A stretch of 64,000 nt of DNA from Nymphaea colorata (GCF_008831285.2 NC_045148.1:12405183-12469182); one strand, 5' to 3'. Counted from the stretch's first letter, positions 13,472-28,400 are shown. Notes: generated by a model not told the origin, from the letters alone. A program made the numbers and translations.

Positions 13472-16400
13472 CTGGACATAGACATAAGAACAAGAATAAA
13501 AATTTACAACTAGTTAGGATAAGTAATTACATGAATCATTTTTGCATTTTCACTTGCACTACAGATCCAAAAGAAATGGTAAATGGGAAATTGGTAAAAC
13601 ATAATCAGGGTAATTCTTAAGAGGCAAAAAGTTCCGCCAGTGGTACTGCCTAAGATCAATGTGTGTGGGCCTGTGTGGTTGTGTCATCATTAACTTTGAC
13701 AACAACATAAAAAAAAAAAAAAACCAAGAATATATACTCCAAACGAAATACACAAATACAGAAACGATGGGCATACTTTAGCTCAAATCCTTTACAGGCG
13801 TCATCTTAAATTAGGATAAACATCACTCCTATGGGAGGGAAACACGAATAGAGAATATTACAAAAATTTGCAACAACTTGGTTAACTCCTGGTCATCCAA
13901 CTATGTTGCTGAGTACTAACTTGCCTAGCAACCAAATTAAAGACAACCTCCTTTCTTTTCTATCATACATCCTTGTTCCTCCTCGGTCTTAGGAGGCTGT
14001 TCCTCCTTTTCTTCATCGCTACTATCCTCTACCACTGCAAAGACTTGTAGATGTTTACATTTGTGGTTCTGATCCCATTTCTCTTTGCACTTAAAACATT
14101 GCCGGTTCTTAATCATCTCTTCTTTTTCTTGCTTGTGAGGTAGGTAGTAGGCACTCAATCTCTGTAGGTAGGTCTCGGCTCTTCCCTACGTGGCTCTTCC
14201 CTACGTGGAGGTGGAGGATTCCGTGGTAGAATCATTCTAGGCCGATTAGCCTCTGGGGTTCTCCATGGTTTATGCAAGGCTTGCTTGCGACGCTGCCTTT
14301 CCTCAATAGTACGAGCCTTAGCAAAACATTCTACCAAGTACGTGTTACGTTCTGCCCGTAAATCGATTGTATTTCTTCCTTCAATCCTCCTATGAAGGCT
14401 GCTGTCAAAGATTTTGACGTCCAGACAACCATACTGGCCAAATTTTCAAATCGACTTTCATATTCTTGAATCGAAGAAGTTTGCCTTAATTTCCTCAATT
14501 CAATATCATAGTCGATATAGGTGGACTCTCCAAATCTAAGTAGGATGGCCTCCTTGAAGTTGTCCCAAGCACGTGCGGGTAAGGGAGGTCAAGCTTAGGG
14601 ACCGAGACAGTTTAGTCTCGATTTTACTTTTCACGTTTTTGCTTATGCACTTTGCTTATGCGCATTTGATTTAGTTTCTTGAACCGGTTCACTTGTTTAA
14701 GAACCGGGTTTATTTAAAGACTATAAATACTTTGTAATTAGGTTTCACATTATGCAATTTTGAGATTTTGAGTTCATTGGTCACAATTGTCTCTCTCTCC
14801 TCTTGACTCCCTTCTCTCCCTCGCGCTCTCTCTTCCCCACGGCGCCCTCTTTCTTCTCTTCTTTCGAACCTTGGTGAATTCCAGCCATCATTGCCGGCAC
14901 TAGCCCCCTTCTCAAACTGATGGTCTTTCTCTTCTCCTTGTTTTCTTCCTCTCTTCCTCACCCACTCGACCGAAAGATTGGTGGCTTGAAGATCTCGGTG
15001 TGCTCCGGCGTATTGCAATTTCCATAGCCCACGATTTTCCCCATTGCAACTCACGGCGATCAAGGTGCAGCCTTCATCAAACCCAAGTGAACGTTAGAGG
15101 TCAGATTTGTCTCTGTGAAGGCTTTAACTCGTCTAGGCAACTAGGAGAGTTGAGGTGTTCGACATCTCATCGGAAACACAAGGTTAGTACGTTGGAATTT
15201 TGGGATTTGAATTGTACAACTTCGTTGGCCTGATTTGAAGCAAGGTTCGGCCAAGGATAGGTGCTTAATCCCTCGGTGATCACCCGAGAGTTTGAGCAAT
15301 CTCTCCACGGTGGAAACTCGATTCAAACCAGCCCTTACGAGTCACAAGGATTACCCTTGGTTTCTCGTGCTCTTGCTCAAAGTTTGATAGTATTTCACCG
15401 GCAAAATCCATGCAAGAGGACAAGGTTGAAGCCTCAGTTTCACCCGTCCTATCACCGAAATCCAGCAGAAGAAAAAGTGAGAAAAATCAGTGAAAAGAGG
15501 CGGAAAAAAAAAAGAAAAATATAAAAGACGAAGCACCCAAAAGAAAGAAGCAAATCGGCAAAGTTTGGAGGATTTCAGAAGTCTAACGGTGAAGATCTAG
15601 GGTTGGCCGGAATTTCTGCAAATTCCGGCGACCGCTGCTATTTTTCCGGCGTCATTTGGTACCTTCCGACCAGAGGACAAGATTGCCCAAGTACCAGCTC
15701 AAGTTCAATTCATTTGGTCGAGGGTTGAATCGAAAATCGTGGGAATCTATGGAAGATCGCCTAGGGCGCGCTAACCCTAGCCGCTGTTGCAATTGGGAAT
15801 CTTCGGCCCTTTCTCCGCATTTGGTAAGTGGTTTATTGCCTTTTCTCGTGTCACCCTATCCCACATTTGGTACATTTGGTCGAGACCGCTAGGGCGAGAG
15901 ACAGCCGAGCATACCAGCGACACCTTCCTCATTTGGCGCAAGAACTTCCGCGCCAATCATTCCCCACATTTGGCGAGTGATAACTCGCCATTTCCATTCT
16001 ACATTTGGCATTGATCAACCCGCATTCACCTTCCACATTTGGTGCACGGTCCCGCGCCTTATCCCTTCCACATTTGGTTATCTCTTAATTAGGTATTACC
16101 TTACTTAAGAGTTAGTTTAGGATTAGTTAGAATTTAGTTTAGGATTTAGTTTATTTCTTTCTTTTCTCTTTATTTTTTATTTTTTATTTTTTATTTTATT
16201 TATTTTTTATTTTATTACTGCCAAACTAGCCGTTGGCAGTTCCAACAGCTCGATTCAGAGCCGTTGGAACTAGCTCAACGGCTAGTTCAGCTCCTCTCTT
16301 CTTATTCCCTCTTGTATATATTCTTGTAACAGTCTTTGTAAAGATATGCTGTGTTTTACAGCCTTCATATGTTATATTGAATCTGCTTTATCCTTCCTCA

Positions 16401-19400
16401 CTTGGCCTTAGTGCCTCTTTATTGCTAAATACATATTTTGTGACTGTTACATTGTCGTGGGCAATGATGCAAATGAATGATTTGGAGGGTAGTTGTACCC
16501 GTATTGCTATGACGGCTAGCTAAGAAAGTAAATTATATGTGTAGCCCTCGTGTGGAGGCATTTGGAGGTATGGGTGCACTCGAGGAGTGAACCAACCTCA
16601 TGAGCTAGCTGGTCATTTTGTGATTGTGTTTCCATAATGTTAAGTAAGAATGAATAAGAGATGAGAGGCCAGTGGGTTGTGGCATTGTGTTTGGGAGACG
16701 TCCCGCTTTCGCCACTGGTCTCGCCTGTTCGGAGCGTAGGCGGTGCAAGGCCGCAGGGTACTGTTGTGTGTTATGCTTGGAGTGTTGGGCTCCCGCCTTC
16801 CCAACCTGGGTGTCCTAGGGAAGGCTGAGTATCTCTCTGTGGAATTCACACACCCATGGATGAGTGCTCTACCGCTGCAACGGATGAATGGATCCATACC
16901 GTTATGGGTCACCACGGGGGTTGTGTCTCGGCTATGGGCCGCCCATGGTGTGCACGTGTCTGTGTTTGCACCCACAGGAACTGTCCATTCACTAAAGTTA
17001 ATGAAAATGAAAGTATGTGATTGAATTGTGTGTGAACGAATGTATGTGATTGATGGGCATGTGAATTATATGAATGAAATTAAATGTTTAAGCATGTCTT
17101 GCACGTGATTGAGACTGTGATACTGTAGCCCTTGAGTGGCCTTTACATGTCGTGGTATATGTTAGGGGTTTTCTTGGCAAATGATGTGCCTATGCCCTGA
17201 CACGACATGACGATAGATTGTTTTTATGATTGTTCTTAGATTTGAGCCCTCCCTAAGAGGGTTTGGAATTTTCCTGGCTTGTTGCCATATTGCGAAGGCT
17301 AAGCCTTCTGTTGTTTCATTTTTTTTCAGGTTTTGGTGGACCAGGGGCAGCAGGTTGAGCAGATGGTTTTACTCACGTCCTACTGGGGAGGTTTTGGGTC
17401 TTTTGTAGTGCTGGCGCCTCTTATTTTGATTGTATTGATGTTTTGTTTTTGTAGACATCAATTATATGTTTTGGGACATATTTGTCATACACTTAGATGT
17501 GATTTTGTATGAATCAAAATTGTTATATGAATGAAAGTTCGCCCCATTGTTTTGAATGGCATAGCTCTTTCTTTTGAATCGTTGTGTCGTCACACCTCAA
17601 TGCTTTATGTTAGAAAAAAAAATTTGTGTTTGAGGGTCAAAAAGGTTGGGGTGTGACATCTAGTGTGTGGAATGAGTTGGATCAACTTAGTCCCACACTA
17701 GGGATGGATTGCAAATGTCGAGATTGGAAGAAATGAAGTTGATGAATTTAGGTTTTTTCAATTTCTTCAAGGGCTACGACCCAAATTTGAACAAATAAGA
17801 TCAGCCCTTCTTTCCCTAGCCTTTCCTCCACTCATTCATGAACTACTTACAAAGCTAAGTGGAGAAGAAACTAGAATGAAACTATCCAAAGAAATGGATA
17901 AGGATAGTGTTCTTATTTCAAAGCAAGAAGAAGAAAGAGTCTTAGCCGCCTCTAGACCCGGAAACAACATCAAATCCTTTAGACCACCTCACTTTAAAAA
18001 TCAAAATAGAGGAGAATACAAAGTTGTTTGTCACTATTGTCATGAACCGGGTCACATAAGACCTAGTTGTCCAAAGTTGAACAACAATGAAGGACAATCT
18101 CGAAATCATGGAGGAAATCTTTTCAAAGGAGGAACTTCATATCCTCAAGGAGGGCAACACAATCGGAGAATTTCATATCCTCAAGGTGGACAACACAACA
18201 CTAGACAATTTGATCAAAGAAGGGCTGCAAATGTTGCAAATGAAGGATGTGACCTTTCATCAATCTCCACAACGTTGAATCAAATCATGACGGCCCTTAA
18301 ACCAATGATCGAAGAGTCAAATTCCGGAGCACTAGCAACAACCGCATCCATCTCCAACACTCTCGGTATGTTTTCTTGGCTTTTAGATTCCGGTGCATCT
18401 TTTCATATGACACCAAATATATCATCTTTGACCAATTTTGAACAAACAAGAAAAAAATCAAATGTAATTACCGCCGATGATACTTCTTTAAGTGTTAAAG
18501 AGATTGGGAATTTTGAAAAAGAATTTGGAAAACAAAAATTTTTGTTCCAAAAGTTAGTTATGTCCCTAAACTTAATCTTTACTTACTTTCTGTGTCGCAA
18601 ATCTCAGATCTTGGTTTCGACGTAGTTTTCTCATCAAATAAATGTTTGGTGCAGGATCACCAAACCGGGAGATTGATTAGGGAAGGATTTAGAAAAGGGG
18701 ACCTCTACTACATGAACAATTTATGTATCCCCAAAGAAAAATTTTGTCACTATGTCGAAAATGTGAACATCAATGTTTGGCACCAAAGATTAGGTCATCC
18801 AAACATTAGAAAATTGTCTATGATAAGCCCTATCAAGGACCATTTGTAAGGACATTTGTATTGAGAACTTTAAATGTAATGATTGCATGAAATCCTTATC
18901 TTTTGGACAAAAAAACTTCTTCTCTTCTTTGCCTTTTGAGCTTGTTCATTCCGATGTATGGGGACCATCTCCTATCATGTCAAAAGGAGGATTGTCATAT
19001 TATGTAATCTTTGTTGATGATTTCACTAGGTATTGTTGGATATATTTTCTAAGATATAAATATGAAGTTTTTGAGATATTCAAAATTTTCACAAGTTGGA
19101 CCAAATACAGTTCAATGCCAAATTAAAAATTTTAAGGACTGATTCTGGGGGAGAATACATTTCAAATGAGTTCAAAAGGTATTTGGAAACTATGGTATAG
19201 TTCATCAAAAATCATGTCCAAGAACACCTCAACAAAATGGACTTTCTGAAAGAAAACATAGGCACATAATTGAAACAACAAGAACTCTTCTTATTGCCAA
19301 AAATGTGCCTAAAAACTTTTGGGCTGAAACAGCTCTTGCCTCTGTTTACCTCGTAAACAGAATGCCTTCAAAAGTTTTAAACAATACAACCCCATTTGAA

Positions 19401-22400
19401 AAATTATTTAAGTATGAACCTGATTTTAATAGACTTCGTGTTTTTGGATGCACATGCTTTGTTTTTAATGACAAGGCTGACAAACTAAGTTCAAAAGTTG
19501 TTGAATGTGCTTCATTGGTTATTCTGAGACACAAAAAGGCTACAAATGTTATGATCAAGTTAGAGACAAGATCATAGTTTCAAGAAATGTAAAGTTTTGT
19601 GAAGATGAAAATGGATTTAAAAATTGTGGAGGGTCACAACACAACAATGATTATTCATTCTTATTTAAATATCTCTCTCAATGTGATGATGAAATGCATG
19701 ATGTTGATGGTAGTAACACTGATGATAATGATAGTAGAGTAACCAAGGATATAATCACATATCATATAAGAAACCAGCAACAAAATGTTGGTGAGGAAGA
19801 ATATCAAGAGACTAGTGATCTCCAACCAACTCCAACTCCAAGTGAGGAATACCTTAGAAGATCTACTAGAAATGTAAGACAACCCAATAGGTTTGTATCA
19901 TATGAAACTTTTACCCCAACACATAGAGCTAGAATTAATGTCATTCATTCTCACTTTGAAGCTTTTATGTTTAATCAAGCCTCCAAATATATTGAGTGGA
20001 AAAATGTCATGTTAGAAGAATTGGATGCTTTGAGAAAAGCCCAAACTTGAGAAATACAAGATTTACCCATAGGGAAAGAGACTATTGGATGCAAGTGGGT
20101 ATACAAGATGAAAACTCAAAGCGATGGATCTCTAGAGAGATATAAAGCAAAGCTTGTTGCTAAAGGATACGCTCAAGAATATGGTATTGACTATGAGGAA
20201 ACATTTGCCCCTGTAGCTAGAATGACTACTGTTAGGACACTTATTGCTTTAGCATCTATTAAAAGCTGGAATATCTACCAAATGGATGTTAAAAATGTCT
20301 TTTTAAATGGAGATCTTATGAAAGAAGTTTATATGTAAGTTCCACCAAGGCTGTCTGTTTCTCAAGGGAAAGTTCTTAGACTTAAGAAGGCTCTTTATGG
20401 CCCCAAACAAGTTCCTAAAGCTTGGTTTGACCGTTTTAACTCTGTTATTTCTGATTATGGGTTTCATTCTTGCTTAACTGACACTGTCTTGTAAGTTAAG
20501 TATACTACTGCAGGTATCATAATTCTTCTACTGTATGTTGATGATATGATTATTACAGGTAGTTATAAGGAATGTATTAGAGAATATAAGAAATTACTAC
20601 AAGAAACTTTTGAAATGAAAGCTTTAGGTTTTCTAACGCATTTCTTGGGTATTGAGGTTGCATATTCTACTAGAGGATATTTTTTGTCACAAACTAAGTT
20701 TGCTGCTTCTTGGGTATTGAGGTTGCATATTCTACTAGAGGATATTTTTTGTCACAAACTAAGTTTGCTGCAGAGATCATTGATAAATCAGGCATAACAG
20801 ATGATAAGGTCACAGAAACTCCTGAAGCAGTAGGAAGTAAGATGAAGATTGATGATGGAGTTACACTTGCCAATCCCACTCCTTACCGACAACTTGTGGG
20901 ATCCTTGATGTACCTTCGCATCACTCGGCCTGACATTGCTCATGCAGTTCATACTGTGAGTCAGTTTCAACATGCTCCATCAACTGTTCATATGGGAGTT
21001 GTTCTTCGTATCATCAGATATATTAAAAGAACAATAAATAAGGGAGTATTTATGTCTTCCTCATCCTCCTTGAACTTGATTGCTTATACTGATGCTGATT
21101 GGGGAGGAGATCCAAATGATAGACACTCAACTACTGGATTTTGTGTTTTTCTAGGGGAATCACTCATCTCATGGAAGTGCAAAAAGCAACATAAAGTTTC
21201 ACTATCCTCTACTGAAGCTGAATATCGAGCCATGGCTTCTACAACTATGGAAATTGTCTGGCTTCGCCAAATGCTTCTCGATATGGGAACAAGGATAGAA
21301 GAACTCACTGATTTATGCTGCAACAACAAGAGTTCTATCTACATTGCCAAGAATCAAACATTCCATGAACGAACAAAGCATATAGAGATGGACTGTCAGT
21401 ATGTTCGTGAAGAATTTTTGAAGAAGACTATCAAGCTTCCATGTCTCCTCCGAGTTCCAGCAGGCTGATTTCTTCACAAAGCCTCTATGTTCTCCCAGAT
21501 TCAACTTTCTTTTAGATAAACTGTCGGTGATAGCACCGTAAATTTAAGGCGGGTGTTCAGAAATATGAATTTTTATTGTTGTTATCTCTTAATTAGGTAT
21601 TATCTTAGTTAAGAATTAGTTTAGGATTAGTTAGAATTTAGTTTAGGATTTAGTTTATTTCTTTCTTTTCTCTTTATTTTTTATTTTATTACTGCCAAAC
21701 TAGCCGTTGGCAGTTCCAACAGCTCTATTAAGAGCCGTTGGAACTAGCTCCATGGCTAGTTCAGCTCCACTCTTCTTATTCCCTCTTGTATATATTCTTG
21801 TAACAGTCTTTGTAAAGATATGCTGTGTTTTACAGCCTTCATATGTTATATTGAATCAGTTTTATCTTTCCTCACTTGGCCTTAGTGCCTCTTTATTGCT
21901 AAATACATATTTTGTGACTGTTATAGTTTCCCTCCTCTGTCTATTCCAAGGTACGAAGGAGGCACAGCAGAAGATGATGGTGTAGACTGTGAGTTGCGCA
22001 CAAGAGAGGAAGTTGTTGACACCCTCAAGCAGAAAATAGCAAAGGCGCAAAATCGCATGAAGCAGACTTACGACAAGGGTCGTAAGGATCGTGAATTTGA
22101 GGTGGGCCAGTACGTATGGCTGAAAAGGCTGCCCCTAAAGCAGAAATCGTTGATGGGCAGCCTTACTCGAAGTTGTTGCCTCGGTACTACGGGCCATATC
22201 CTGTGCTCCAGAAGGTTGGGAAGGCAGCCTACAGACTTGGCCTTCCCCTTGGTACACCCCATTTTTCATGTTACACGTCTGAAACCACATCATGGGGATG
22301 TGCCTACCTTGGTAGAGCCGGTGCCGGACCAACAACCAACTTCCTACCGGATTTTAAAGCATAGATATGTTCAACGGCAGGGAAGAACCAGACATGAGGT

Positions 22401-25400
22401 ACTGATAGAGTGGGAAGGGCCTGACAGAGGCAACTCATGGGAAGAGTTTGGAACAGTCGCGCATCGCTTCCCCTCCAAAAACGCTCGAGGACGAGCTCAA
22501 TTTAAGGAGGGGGGATTTGTTACGGACCCACTTATAGGTCCGAACCCCGAAGAGGCCGAGCCTAGCAGTAGAAAGCGTAAAGCATCAGATATGTGGGCTC
22601 AGTCTCTTCAAAGCTTGACAGAAGTTCCCAGAGAGGTTAAGGCAGCACTAGAACCAGTTGCAGTGGGTGGAGCGGGCGGAGCAACAAGGTCCGAGTGCGT
22701 GCTTGTGCAGGAAGATCCTCAAGGCTCCTCTAAGCTAGTTGTAGGGCTCACCGAGTTAGAATCGTCTGAACCTAAACGTAAGTCTAGTTCCAAGAGCCCT
22801 TGAGGCGGTCTAGGACCATGAGTCTTAGGCAAATGGATAGGTCATCCAGACCTAGCCCTCGATCCAAATCCGAAGTGCGGGCGGATCCCCGCACAAGGTC
22901 CCTACCCTGGGCTCACAAGGCTCAGGGGAGATCCACTTTTACTTGGGCGCTAGGCCCGATTTCTATTTTAACGCACTTTGAATATTGCTTTTGGATTTGG
23001 ATTTTAGTTAAGACCTAGCGGAGTGGGTTGTGCTCCACTTTCATTTGTTATTTGGGTTTTGGGTAGCGGACCTGGATTGACTTGTAAACCGGTCCAAATA
23101 GGCTTGTATATATTCTTTTGGATCATGTACTTTGGTATGCTTTTTGAGAAATTGAAGTTCATTTGAACGTTTGCACTCTCTCTCCTGTCTGGAGTTCTCC
23201 ACCTCTCTCGCACTCCTCTCTCACGCGTGGTGTGTTCCTTCTCCCCCTTCGCGTCCTCTACCCCCAAGGTGCCTCACCTCTCACCCGAACCCCCTTGGTG
23301 CTTCGGTGTCTTCCACGACAAAGGTGTCATCTTCTCCAAGAATCCGACGGCTTCCTCCTCCTTCCCCTAATCCCTTCTTCATTCTACCTCTACCCAATCG
23401 GCCAAAGGACAATGGCAAAGGATTACACGGGCGCTCCGGCAACTAGCGGCAACTCCCTCGACCACGCACTTGATCCCCACACAAAAGCAAGAAGTCCTCG
23501 GCACCTTCATCTGATTCCCGCAGGTGTTGAAAGGTCGGGACCTCATTGAAGAATCTCGTCTCGACGACTTCTTCAAGATCGACGCTTCAAAGGTTAGTTA
23601 ACAAGATTTTTAGCTATATTCCAAGGTTTGTATTGAGGAAGCTCTTTTGGAAGTTTCGTCCTAGGGACTAGGTCTCTTGCTCGGCATACCCGAGTGCTTG
23701 ATCTAGGTTTCCACGGTTAAACCCACTCAAGATCCCCTTTTATACGGTTTGTAATCTTCTACTCATCTTGGACATAACCTCTACGAAGTTTGAAGAGATT
23801 CCGACCGGTAGAACCCCTTGAAAATCCAATCTAAGGCTCTCGGGTTCTTCCTCTTGGACTCGCAGTTCAGCAGCATAAACGCCATCAAAAGTCGTATATC
23901 TAGGCGTGTGTTGGACCAGCAAGCTAGCTCAGATTGATCGGCATATCACAGGGAACAAAATAATCAATTTTGAGCTCGTTTGGACAACTACAAGCGAAGT
24001 CCGGCCATCGGCCAGAAATTTAGGTTTTCCGGCCACCGCTGCGCATTCCGACGTCAAGGACAGAAGTGTCCTCGTCCCCAACGAGGTCCTCCTCAGATGC
24101 GTCAAGGGCATTGTGGTCAAAATCCGAAGCAAGGTGAACCCTAGCCGCCGGCGTCACCAAGAGCGAATTCCTTAGCCGCCGGTACTATTCCGGGTAAGTT
24201 TCCTCTTGGCTCATCTCCTTCGTCCATTCAGCCACGTGTCTCCCATCCAGCCACTTCCCATCCTCGTCCTAGCCACGTGTCAACCCTTGCCTTACCTGTC
24301 CTAGCCGAGAATCACCCTTGGATCTCGCGCTCCTACCATCTTGAAAACCCCTAGCCGCATTCCCCTACTTTCCTATTTGGTGCATTATTCATCACGTCAA
24401 CCCCAAGTCGCAGCTCGTCCTTACCCTCCATCTCTCCACGTGTCAACATCTCGTGTACCCTCCTGCCATCTCATCAGCCGTGTCATCCTCCACACGTCCC
24501 ACCTGGTCCCACGCGGTGCCACGCGTTTTCCCACGCGGCATCCACATCATCTTCACGCGTCTTTCCCCTTTCGTATTTGGAAACCCTCTCACGCGTCCCT
24601 TAGCCTTTCCTATCTCGTCACCAGCCAGATTGCCTCACCTTCCCTTGCCAAAACAGCGTCTTCTACCAGCCCTACATCGCCACACGTGTCCCCCATCGAG
24701 AGCCACCAAGATCTCGAGTGCATCTCCTTGGCCCACCTCCATATCGCCAAGGAAACCCCATCCGATCTCCTCTCCTACCTTTTAGGAAAGAGGCGATCTT
24801 CCTTTCCTTATTCGGTAATCTCTTTAGCGATCCTCTACGGATTTGTGCGATCCTCTTGGCGCCACACTAGGCAACACCAGCCTAGCCTCAATCCCCCCAC
24901 CCGTTAGGACCTCCTCACGTGCCAATCAGCCCTACACTTTAGGCAAGTCCCCAAATTCCTTGCCCTCGTCCGAATTAGGTAAGTGCCCACCTAGCCGCCG
25001 CACCATCCCTTCACCTCCAACATAACCCTAGTTGCCACGTGCATAGCTCGTGGGACCCATCTAGCTTCGCACCTAACCCCCTTCCCCGTTTGACCCGAGC
25101 CTAGTCTAGCTTACCCAATTAGTCAAACCAATTCATTTACTACGTCAACTTGACCGACCCGAGCCTAGTGCTCTCACCTAGGCCTCGCCCACTTGAACCA
25201 TCCTACTAGTTAGTAACCTCAATCCCTTACCTAAGCCCGTCTCTCCCTGGCCTACCCGAACCGTAACCCCACTTGACTAGACCCAGCCAAGCTATAGAGC
25301 TCATTCGGTCCAAGCCCAACCGAGCCTAGTTAGGTTTAGGTTTAGCCCGTCGAGCTAGCTACCCCGCTAGTTCCTCCGGCTCCTTCCTCGGTCCTACTCC

Positions 25401-28400
25401 CTCGCATCGGCCTCATTCCGACGTACGTGGCCGAGCCACATCCGGCGTAAGGTAGGTCGGTGTTGCCGTCCCACGGCTTCAGCCCCCCTCGGTACTCTCA
25501 GCGGCATCTCAGGCCGCAGCCTTAGCGACAGGCGGTCGCATCTCTCGACAGGCGCTCGCAAGCGCGCGACCACATCTTCTCAGCGCTAGGCAGCAGACGG
25601 CTGCTCTATCCGCGCCCGGCACCTCGGCAGCAGGCGGCTGCGAAGACCGGCGTCCTCGGCCCGAGACCATGGCACCTCACGGCCCTCCTCAGCAGGTCCC
25701 AACTACAGGCGGTAGTCTTTAGCAGCTAGGTACGTGGAGGCTCGCCTCAAGCGGTTTTCCTTGTACCGAAGCTACAATACTCGGGGCTAGGCTCTTCTCC
25801 CCGCAGTCACCTTTTGGCTTAGCCAAGATCCTTCTTGGCCGGTATTGATTCTTTTCCCCCCTTGTAACAGCCGGGGTGGTAGTCTTGGGGCGTCCCTCGT
25901 CAGCGCCCGGCCGGGCGGGCTGAGCCCCCGCTCCATCCGTCCCACTCGACAATGGCCAGGGATTCCAGTGCGCTCTCGGCAGCCGTCCAGCGCCTTCACC
26001 TGCTGCGGCAGCCAGGCGGGCCGCATCTGTCGACAGGCCTCTCAACCGCTCGGCCAGGAGGCCTGAGCCACTGCCGGCAACATCCTCGTCGTCGGCCAGG
26101 AGGGCCTTCTTCGACCTTCTTCCTTGCCCTTTAGCTGCATTACCCGAGGCTTGGGATTCACCTCGGGTCTACCCTGCTGCTTATTGCCAAGCTCGGCTTG
26201 GCCGGTGACTTTTCTGAACTCCCTATAGATACGTGGGTGGAAGTTCTTGCTTTTGTTTTTGCTTTCTAGCCCGGCTTCGGCCACCGTTGCACTTAGTGGC
26301 CCCTCGGAGGCTCGAAGCCGAAGACACGATCGCTAGGCAACTAGCCTTCCACGGGTGGGTGTGGTTTGTACGATTAGGCATGGTTTGTTATGGTTTGCTT
26401 GAGTTAGTTGTGAGAGTTTTTATGTATCGCTTCCGTTTGTATTAGCCTCACATCCATCTAGATTCTTCTAGTAGGTTTGGCCTTTGGTTTGGGATTAACC
26501 ATACTCCTTTTCCTATTGGGTTTCTGAGTTGGGTTCCTGTCCGGCCAGGTAGTGTCTTGTATTATTTTGTTTTCAGGGTCATAAGTTTTTGGTTGAGCAT
26601 TTCACTCTAGGAATGGTAGGAGCAAACCTCGTGTTGGGGGTACAGTGGCTGCCCAGCCTAGGTGAAGGCGTGTGGGACTTCATAGGAATGAAGATGCACT
26701 TTGGGAAGGCGAAGGGAGGCCCACCGACTTTAGAAGCAGTTCCAAGGAAAGCAATGGGAGAGCAAAAAGTATCGAGGATGATGAAAGGGCCTGTGACGTC
26801 CCTCATGCTATTGATGACAGCTAAACTACGAGTAGAAGAAACAGGCCAGAGATCCGAAGCACAAGGTTACATATGCCAACAACGTCTGCAAGCTCTATTG
26901 AAGGAGTTTAGGACTGTATTTGAGCCTCCCAAGGGTTTGCCTCTGCAAAGAACCTATGACCACCATATAGAACTCCAAAACGGGGCTAGAAATGACAGCC
27001 GATGCTCGAACCAATACAGCCAACACTAGTGGGAGATGCTGGAAGAATTGGTGAAAAAGATGCTAGCATATGGTAATTTTATTCCACCCAACCGCAGCCC
27101 CTAGGGATGTTCAACGAGCAAGCCGAGCTCGAGCTCGTTCAGCTCAAGCTCGGCTCATGTCACATCTTGCTCGACTCGAGCTCAAGTCGAGCTTTATAAG
27201 CTAAGCTCAAATTGACTTGATAAAACGAGTCTGAGCTCGAGCTCGACTCATTTAAGCTCGTTAGTCGACTTCATCATCATATCGCTCTGCTCCGTTCTCT
27301 AATATCAGAAATTTGTCAATTATTGGTTTCCATGAGCCTTTGCTCATTTCAATGGCAACTATGCTAGATGGCTAATATGTCTTGGTGCCCAATAAATAAT
27401 TAATAAAAATAGTTGGAGCATGGTACTCGCTGGATCAAGAAGGGACCATTTCAGCTCTAGGGTTTAAGATGGGGAAATATGATTTGGAGGGCCAAACTTT
27501 AATAACACATGATTCAACATGGCAATACAAGAACATAGAAATGGAAATTTCGGAAGAGAAACTTTCCTACCAGCAAGCTTCAACCTTCGCCCTTCAAGGT
27601 TCAGTCCTTCACTATCATAGGCAAGCAATGCATCCTCTGTTGTGTTGAATGTCTCAAGCCACACCCTCATGCCCTGGTGGGCTGAGTCCTTCATCTCTGC
27701 CACAACCCAAGGACTCCCTTTGACCCCATTTAGTGCTTCCTATCCCCCTTCCATCCCTAGAGTTGGACGCTTGTCGCTACCATTCACCTCCCCTCTCTTT
27801 AATATTTACAGCTGCAGCCTGCAAAGTTGTGGGCCGATGACCGGCCGTCGTCACCGGTAGAGAGAGAGAGAGAGAGCCAGAGTATGAAAGATAGAGAGAG
27901 AGAGAGAAGCGAGAGGCGCGTGACAGAGCCAAAGCTCACAACGCAAGGTGGTTCAAAGTTCTGAAAACCAAAATTTTGGGTTTTCAAAAGCAGTTCAATT
28001 TTTTGCAGAAATAAACAAGGGAAGCGAGTCGAGTTAAACGACTTGCCCTCCACAGGCTCGAACTCGACTCATTTAAGTCGAGCTTCAGTTGGAGTTCGAG
28101 CTCAACTTGTTTACCAAATGAGTCGAGCTTGAGTCGAGTATTTTCGAGCGAGTTCAAGTCGAGCCCAAGTTGTCTCGACTCGTAGCAGCCCCTATGCATC
28201 CCCGGCATTGTTGGTAAATAAGAAGAATGGAGGGTGGAGATTTTGCATTGATTACTACGCATTGAACGCAATAATCTTAAAACAATGCTATCCATTCCCC
28301 TCATCGAAGAATTATTAGATGAATTTTATGGAGTTGCTTATTTTTCAAATTAGATTTTAAAGGCAGGGTATCATCAAATCAGGGTGGCAAACCGAGACAT

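Noticed and set aside
21994-22803. 269-codon frame as an intact gypsy gene
   Set aside because: It switches out of and back into the integrase frame at about 22120 and 22245, and its last 90 codons read into the LTR.
24341-24907. 188-codon frame on the plus strand near 24.4 kb
   Set aside because: Proline/serine-rich translation of a C-rich LTR segment with a second overlapping frame; no motif.
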